From positions 3,286,001-3,350,000 of the forward strand of contig OZ231127.1 in NCBI GenBank assembly GCA_965153355.1: 64,000 bases of DNA. The letters are read 5' to 3'. The stretch is from Flaccisagitta enflata (taxonomy: Eukaryota > Chaetognatha > Sagittoidea > Aphragmophora). Below are positions 56,421-64,000 of this stretch, one piece after another (positions within the stretch are counted from its first letter, which is position 1; every line of letters starts with the position of its first letter). The notes below the pieces were generated by a model. That model had not been told where the DNA came from. It saw only the letters and a list, made by a program, of their open reading frames with translations, and did no database searches. The translations under genes were made by a program, and so were the position numbers.

Positions 56421-56755
56421 TTTCTCTCTTTCTTTTTCTTTCTCTCTTTTTTTTCTTTCTTTCAATTCGACCAAAATCGGTTGCTGTCCAAGGGGGCTTG
56501 TAAATTGAGTTGTACTCGTTGTGTACTCGTAATCGTAATCGTACGCGGTCAATGATAGTTGGAATCGTAAGCGTAATCGTACTCGCTCATGCAGTAATGT
56601 ACGCGGAATTGTAATCGGTCTAAAATGCATCGCGTTGCCATCGCTGCAGTGCGGCCTGTAGCCTTAAGTCCAGAAGTCCAGTTACATCACTCCCTTTGCA
56701 CAGTTTCAGTCACACTTTGCACACGCAAAATTTGACAACTACAGTTTGTTCTCTT

Positions 56756-56943
56756 TTTAGTCGCGTGCTACGCGACTCTACACCCCGCTTTGTCGGTCCG
56801 TCCGTCGGTCCGTCCGTCACACTTCACTTTTTTGGCGTTAATGGGGGTTTTGGCCTTATTGCTCCTGCCCAAATGTTCCACTGACCTCAATTATGGCCCC
56901 TGCCCACCCGCACGCGACTGGGGTAGCCGTGTATCCGGCCTTT
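56756..56943 (+). mobile_element. Pearl/HINE-like element, GTCGCGTGC arm type
   Basis: TTTTTAGTCGCGTGCTACGCGAC, CCGT tract, 'CACACTTCACTTTTTTGGCG', GCACGCGAC, TATCCGGCCTTTT. Confidence 0.7.
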
Positions 56944-58560
56944 TCAATAGTAAAGAATATCATTGGAAAACATGAATGGATAAGATTCACGAGATATTTG
57001 GCTATGACAATTCCTTCGTTGACCAATTGGGAAGGGAAAAGTCGAACTGTTATCAAAGATCCGCAGCAACTTCCAATTCTTTGTGTCGCAATGTTTGATC
57101 TGGGTAGAATTAATTAGAAGAATTAACCAATGGACTAAAAACCTAATTTTAAGCAAACGATGGAAAACCAAAACTCAACCGATCAACCTTATTCACCCTG
57201 TTAACGATGAAAATGCCAGATAGAAAAGTTAGTCTCTAATCCATGTAAGATGTGACGGCATTATGGTTATGAATAATCTGAACAAACTATATCGTACCTT
57301 CCCAACAAGCGGCGGGTAATCCTATCCTTGTAAGACATGAAGAAAGATAAAAGTGAATTAGCTAGTCACATGATTTTTGCATATAATTTTGCATCAAAAA
57401 CTCTCATTTTTGACCAAAAATATGTTCTGCTGGCAGAAGAGAAAACATATTGTCACTTCCCAAGCAGATGATACTCTTGTGGGCTCATAAGAGTCCTAAC
57501 TGAAGAGATATCTCTTTAAGAAAAATAAGAAAATCTCAAAAAACCGCTGTAATGATCCAGACATCATGACTTCTTTACGCTGTTGACGACACATATTGTG
57601 GTTTCAGTTACTGTTTTTGGATGAAATCCACTCAGGCTATCATAAGGTTTGTGTGAAAAAAATTGTCACCCTTATCTTTAAAATCTAAATGCCAAAATAA
57701 AAATAAATATAGAAATAGCCAAAATGTAATGAAAAATGAAAAGTTTTGGCAAAAATTGCTTCTGCTCTGATTTGGCACACTTCCTGATGGCGCAGCGCCA
57801 CAAGATTTTAGGACAAGTTTACCGGATGTGTCATCCACTTGCATTTCAAATTTCATCCCCCTGCAACCATTTTAACATGCTTTTTTACAATTTTTTTGTT
57901 GAGATGTGTTGCAATCAAGGGTTTTGGAAAAAAACATTTTGGAATTTGAGAATCAAGAATACAGAAAACCAAGAACAATTTTGCATTTCCGAAAACATGA
58001 GCACCTAGATATTGGATTTTGCCAGGTGCTGATGTTTTTCGTTTTTGCAGTTTTTCATTTTTTATGCAAATTCTTGATTCTCAATGAGACATGTCGGAAT
58101 GAAAAAAATTGTTAATTTTTCCTTGACACTTGATCTAAGTATTGATGAGCACAAATTAAGGCTCTGAGGGTCCCCATGAGTGTCCAGGTGGCTCAATTAG
58201 ATCCAGGGTTATGCTAAGGGGGGTCACCTCCATCTAAGATAGGGGCCCAGGACCTAGGGGGGCTTAAGGGCCCCCTAATGTGTTAGAAAAAAAAACAGGC
58301 AAAAAATCAATGGAGCGAATTTCTATGCAGTAAAAGAGCAATATAAGGGGGTGGGGGCAGGTTTGATCAGAATAGTCAATGGGGGAGGGGCGTTATTTTC
58401 TCTACAGCCCTGATTAGATCTGAGGGGGCTAATATGCTGGTATGAACTCCAAATCAATCAAGGTTTATATATGATTCACAGTACCTAAATTCCTGTCACA
58501 AGATTGTGGGCTGAGAGCAGGGGTGAGTTTTCATACATCTGGGGAACAGATGCAGGAGGG
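56944..58560. other. No gene recognised
   Basis: Short frames (56893-57117, 57736-58008) show no domain or splice support. 58140-58460 is G-rich intergenic-looking sequence. Confidence 0.4.
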
Positions 58561-58564
58561 GGCA

Positions 58565-59610
<1,046 letters not shown>

Positions 59611-59879
59611 AGGGGGGGCGGCTTTACAGAGCCCAAGAGCTTAAGAGGGTTGATTTCAGGTTCTAAAGACTAGATATTAGACCTGGACGGTCTGGATTGG
59701 GGCTTCATGCATGTGAGGGCTACTCTCAGGATAGAGCAAGTGAAGACTGATTTCAGTCTTTAGTGAATTTAGCAATTTTTGACTTGGGAGGGCACTTTTC
59801 AGGCTTATAGGGCTTATAGAGCTGATTTTTGGTTTATTTGGGGCTAGTCTCAGGCTCTAGAACAAGATTTTGGGCCTCA

Positions 59880-60078
59880 ATAGGCTTTAATAGAGCTATA
59901 ATTGGCTGTGTCTGTTGTTCAGTCGGTCGATCGGTTGGTTGGTTGGTCAGTCAGTTGGTTGGTCGGTCGGTCGGTTGGTCGGTCAGATGGTTGGTCGATT
60001 GGTTGGTCGGTCAGTCAATGGGTAACGCATTTGTTCGACGATCCACATGTCGCACCTTTTGGCCCACTTAGCCTTGTT
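59880..60078 (+). mobile_element. D-type pearl/HINE-like element
   Basis: 'CTATAATTGGCTGTGTCTG', long GGTT/GGTC tract, 'GTAACGCATTTGTTCGACGA', GTCGCACC arm, CACTTAGCCTTGTT. The 5' arm is eroded. Confidence 0.6.
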
Positions 60079-60542
60079 CATTCATGAATGCTTTTTAATC
60101 GCTTGCTAAGCGACTGATCAGAGGGTATGTTCATTGATTAGGAGCGACTCTAAAAAAACCTTTCTCATTAAGAGGGAGTGTTATTTGAATAGAAGGATGC
60201 ACCACTTTTCCTGCCCACCCACATAACAGCCCCCAACCACCCACAAAACTGCCCCTGTCCACCAGAATAACTGCTTCTGCCAATTTCGAGCGATTACGTA
60301 TTAGTCATGTTTCCGTCCTCATTTTTGTTCTGTGCAGATGTCCAGCACAGATGTCCAGCATGTGCATCTGTTCAATCCACACCCCTGCCCTTCCATGAAT
60401 AAGACTGATGTGTTAGTTGGTGGGTTGCTTAGCCCTCTATTTGGTTCAGAATTAAGGATTGCAATCGACAAGAAAAGCAGATAAAAAAATAGTTATCATT
60501 CATGACTGAATTAAAATCTTATCTCATCAAATCAAATTTATG

Positions 60543-60630
60543 AATCAAAGAATGAATGAATGAGTGAATGAATGAATGAATGAATGAATGAATGAATGAA
60601 TGAATGAATTAATGAATGAATGAATGAATA
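60543..60630. repeat. (AATG)n microsatellite
   Basis: About 20 units. A GACAGAAA-type tract follows at 60780-60900. Confidence 0.95.
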
Positions 60631-60909
60631 TGCATACAAAGCATGGAAGATTGAAGTTATAGACAACTGCTGAATGTGTAATCGCAAGCTAACAAGTTTC
60701 AATTCTGAAAAATTAACTTAATGGCAGGAGCAGGTGCATCAATAGATCGAGACCTCATATGCGTGTCATAAAGAAAAACTGACAGAAAGACAGCCTGACA
60801 AAATACAAACTAACAAAAAAGACTAACTGATAGAAAGACAGACTGGCAGAAAGACAGACTGACAGGCTGACAGAAAGACAGACTGAGAGAAAGACAGACT
60901 GCAGCTGGA

Positions 60910-62330
60910 GAGCGTCAAACCTGTTGGAATTGGCGGGGCCACTCTCAAAATCGCTGATTCCAGCAGTTTTAACAGGATTTTTTCATAGTTTACATAGTAA
61001 AAAAACTAAATGTCCATTTTTCTCAAAATGGGTCATTTTCAATTTTCTTCATTTTCTGGCCATTAAGGGTCCCTAGGGGGCTGACATTGGTGATACATTA
61101 ATCTGGGATACTCCCCGCCCCTAAGGGGCCCCAATTTGGGGTAAAAAAAATTTTACGTTAAATCCGCTGATTTTAACGGGGGCGGGGTCACTTTTTTAAA
61201 TGACCATGCTAAATCCGCTGATTTTAACAGGTTTACATGCGGAATTCACTGTTTTGGTCTTCCACATGCTTATCTAACATCATGAGAGACTATATGGTGA
61301 CAAAAAAGAGTAAGTGAGCATGCATGAGCAAATATGAGCAAGCATGAGCAAGCATGCTAAAGTCGCTGGTTTTAGCGGGTTTACATGCAAAATTCTCTAT
61401 TTTGGTCCTCCACATGCTTATCTAACATCATGAGACTCTATTTGGTGACAAAAAAGAGTAAGTGAGCAGGCATGAGCAAAAATGAGCAAGCATGAGCATG
61501 CATGCTAAAGTCGCTGGTTTTAGCGGGTTTAGACAACATTTCTTTTTTTTTCCTCTCTCCTTCATGGAAAGTCAGTGAGGCGTAGTATTATGGATGTTAA
61601 GCAATAAACCAACTACAAGAATGAATGAGCAGACATGAGTAAGCATGAGCAAGCATGAGCTTGCATGCTGAAGTCGCTGATTTTAACAGATTTTAGGCCA
61701 AAATTTCATATTCTTGTCCTCCATATGCTTGTGTAATATCATGAGACCCTTTATGGTAACAAAAAAGCAGGCCTGTATATTCCTGAGTTTTCAAAGGGTC
61801 TGGAGATGGGAAGGAAATGAAAGGGGGAAAAAAGAGAAAAAAAAAGGAAATTTGGGGAAAATCTAACTTTTTACAGTACCAAATCATAAAACTGATTTAG
61901 TAAAACACAATCCAACACTATTTATTTAAAACTTAATCTACATAGTCTTATTAAGTATGGGGAAGAAAACTTGCATAAAGTGTGATTATTGCGTTTGGGA
62001 AGAAAATCAAAGGCAGGGGGGGGGGAAAATTAAAAGCGACTCAAGAATATACACCCCTGCAAAAAAAGAGAAAAAGAGTGCACATTAGCAAGCATGAGCA
62101 AGTAGGAGCAAGCATGCTGAAGTCGCTGATTTTAGCGGGTTTAGCCTACATTCCTCTTTTGTCTACTCTCCCTCATGGAAAGTTGGTGTCTTGAAACTCT
62201 GTATGTTTGATATTGAGCCCTGAACAAACCACAAGAATAAATGAGCAGACACGAGCAAGCATGAGCTTGGATGCTAAAGTCGCTGATTTTAACATGGTCA
62301 GCTCAAATGTTAGAATTGCTGTATGCAGGG
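60910..62330 (+). repeat. ~160-190-bp tandem repeats with GAGCAAGCAT motif
   Basis: Units share 'GCTAAAGTCGCTGGTTTTAG', 'CATGCTTATCTAACATCATG' and a short internal repeat GAGCAAGCAT. Some units instead carry 'CTTCATGGAAAGT'. No coding potential. Confidence 0.8.
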
Positions 62331-62429
62331 TGTAGGGATGGTGTTCCCATCCATATTGTCCTTTGGTGCTTCCAATAAATCTCATTTTCTCTTTCTCACC
62401 AATCTAACCAACGCGACATTTTCAAAAAC

Positions 62430-62512
62430 AACAAGGCTGGATACATGGCTACCTTAGTCGCGTGCGGGCGGGCAGGGGCATTGACCGACAAGGTCACTAG
62501 TGTGATCGATGA
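62430..62512 (-). mobile_element. Pearl/HINE-like 3' end
   Basis: AACAAGGCTGGATACATGGC, GTCGCGTGCGGGCGGGCAGG, then 'CAAGGTCACTAG'. The rest is missing. Confidence 0.55.
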
Positions 62513-62760
62513 AACATTGGCGGGATGAGAATGAGGAGCAAAATCACAAGTCAGATGATGAAACATTGGAACCTGCAGCACCAATGTCAACCTCAAAGGC
62601 TTACAATCGAGTTTGTGACCTTAATTTTACTTCACTAAGCTTAAAATGCGCAACAGGAGGACTCTCTACATCTTGTCAATCAATATTTGCAGATGACTCG
62701 TCGAGTTGCCCACCCAAGCTTGTTTCCTTCATTCCATTCAATACTTTTACCTCCTATTAA
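62509..62760 (+). CDS. Possible terminal exon or chance ORF
   Basis: 83 codons, polar N-terminal part (MKHWRDENEEQNHKSDDET) then a Ser/Cys-containing part ending FNTFTSY and TAA. Composition is more protein-like than other frames here, and an AATAAA-like ATAATAAACAT lies ~115 bp after the stop. No domain recognised, and its start overlaps a truncated mobile element. Confidence 0.25.
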   Translation: MKHWRDENEEQNHKSDDETLEPAAPMSTSKAYNRVCDLNFTSLSLKCATGGLSTSCQSIFADDSSSCPPKLVSFIPFNTFTSY

Positions 62761-62925
62761 GGTACAGTGTGATCTCTAGCATTGCTTAAGTGTATTTCCA
62801 TTATTATGACTGTTAGCTATGCTTTATTGCTCGTCATTACTATAAAGTCATGTCATTGCTAATATCACATTGATAATAAACATAAATCACAAAGTTTAAC
62901 ATTGTTTGGAATCCCACTAAAAACT

Positions 62926-63124
62926 TTTTAGTCGCGTGCTACGCGACTCTACATCCCACTATGTTGGTCTGTCAGTTTGTCGGTCCGTCCGTCCATCACA
63001 TTTTACTTTTTTTGGGTTTTTGGGATTTTTTGCTTCACTGCTCCTGCCCAAATGATCTGGTGACTTCAATTACGGCCCCTGCCCACCCGCATGCGACTGG
63101 GGTAGCCGTGTATCCGGCCTTGTT
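62926..63124 (+). mobile_element. Pearl/HINE-like element, GTCGCGTGC arm type
   Basis: TTTTAGTCGCGTGCTACGCGAC, GTCC tract, 'TTTTACTTTTTTTGGG', GCATGCGAC, TATCCGGCCTTGTT. Confidence 0.7.
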
Positions 63125-63183
63125 TCTTTTAATCTTGATTATTTTCTTTTTAAGTATACAGGCTCAGTACATCAATGATTGTT

Positions 63184-63422
63184 TTTAGTCGCGTGCATGC
63201 GACTCTATCACCCGCGCTGTCCATTGGTTGGTCTGTCAGTTGGTCCGTCTATCGGTCACACTTAGCTTTCATTAGCTTATTTTGACGTTTTAAGTTTTTT
63301 AAAGTCATTCTATGTCATTTAAAGACAATTTACATTTGGTTTTTTGGTCTTTTAAGTTTTTTGGTCTTTTAGTCTTTTGGGCTTTTGGTCTTTTGGTCTT
63401 AACAACCGCACACATGCCTTGT
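63184..63422 (+). mobile_element. Pearl/HINE-like element, TGTTGGCC end type (decayed end)
   Basis: TTTTTAGTCGCGTGCATGCGAC, GGTT/GTCC tract, 'GTTTTTTAAAGTCATTCTAT', ends 'CGCACACATGCCTTGTT', having lost the spacer before GCCTTGTT. Confidence 0.6.
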
Positions 63423-63429
63423 TAAAACT

Positions 63430-63539
63430 TAAGCTAGAAAATGAAATGGTAGAAAATATAGAATTCGATTTAACAACACTCGGATTTAAGGTCCAAAATA
63501 CCCTGGTCCCCTCAAGGACATTATATCGAGTTCCCACTG
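63430..63539. mobile_element. Possible pogo/Tigger-like end
   Basis: The right end, inverted, reads CAGTGGGAACTCGATATAAT with TA next to it, a common pogo-type terminus. I did not find the matching left end. Confidence 0.35.
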
Positions 63540-63549
63540 TATTTACTTT

Positions 63550-64000
63550 TCTATCACCATATTGAATTCAGCATGTAAAGTGCATGTGGAGGAACAGAAT
63601 ATGGAATTTTGGCGTAAAACCTGTTAAAATCAGTGACTTTGGCATGCAAGCTTATGCTTGCTCATGTCTGCTCATTCATTCTTGTGGCCGGATATCTAAG
63701 GGCTCAATATCCAACATATAAGGTCTCATGACATTGCCTTTCTATGAGGCCGAGCAGAAAAGGAGAAATGTTCGCTAAACCCGCTAAAACCAGCGACTTT
63801 AGCATGCTTGCTCATGCTTGCTCATATTTGCTCATGCATGCTCACTTACTCTTTTTTGTCACCATATAGATTCTCATGATGTGTGATGAGCATGTGGAGG
63901 ACCAAAATAGGAAATTCTGCATGTAAACCCGCTAAAACCAGCCAATTTAGCATGCTTGCTCATGCTTGCTCATATTTGCTCATGCGTGCTTGCTTACTCT
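63550..64000 (-). repeat. ~170-bp tandem repeats, inverted relative to 60910-62330
   Basis: Units with 'CCGCTAAAACCAGCGACTTT', ATGCTTGCTC repeated, and 'CATGATG'. Array continues past the window end. Confidence 0.85.

Overview
This is an animal nuclear DNA window, dominated by repeats. The animal assignment rests on three spliced exons (minus strand) that join into Calx-beta domains of an ADGRV1/VLGR1-type giant adhesion receptor. Other support is GT-AG splice sites, very long dinucleotide and tetranucleotide microsatellites, an LTR retrotransposon, TA-duplicating MITEs and many short elements built like the pearl/HINE (non-autonomous Helentron) elements described in bivalves and other invertebrates. 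A marine invertebrate, perhaps a mollusc, fits best; the phylum is inference. No operons, CRISPR arrays, rRNA genes or convincing functional tRNA genes were seen.

Layout. 1-11 kb: the Calx-beta gene on the minus strand, exons at 9169-9344, 4082-3824 and 578-453 in transcript order. Phases match (0/0 and 1/1) and the protein runs across both junctions. Every exon has one or both splice junctions multiplied in a tandem array, so functional sites sit beside rows of copies. Introns hold microsatellites and mobile elements. 11-16.6 kb: AT-rich sequence, a possible signal-peptide exon (plus strand, 13469-13582), foldback and minisatellite elements. 16638-26177: a 9.54 kb LTR element with 427-bp LTRs and GGGGG flanks; its interior has gag-position ORFs with frameshifts but no polymerase I can recognise, and its 3' half is repeats and a hairpin. 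A paralogue of its empty insertion site lies at about 31.0-31.4 kb in opposite orientation. 26.5-54 kb: MITEs, pearl/HINE-like copies in both orientations, foldback elements with 20-21-bp minisatellites, a 1.4-1.75 kb AT-rich repeat in inverted copies (37.2 and 47.2 kb), and microsatellites. 54-59.6 kb: two copies of a microsatellite-rich 1-1.4 kb repeat, one split by a 1.19 kb element with an 11-bp target duplication. 60.9-64 kb: tandem GAGCAAGCAT-rich repeats in opposite orientations around a central segment, running off the window end.

Most promising: (1) exon-junction minisatellites repeated at three consecutive exons of one gene; (2) a superfamily of short elements whose subterminal inverted arms differ between subfamilies yet still pair; (3) two insertions flanked by unusually long perfect direct repeats (81 and 67 bp). 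Apart from the Calx-beta exons I am not confident of any functional protein-coding sequence. Coordinates of diverged repeats are approximate to a few bases or, for arrays, tens of bases.
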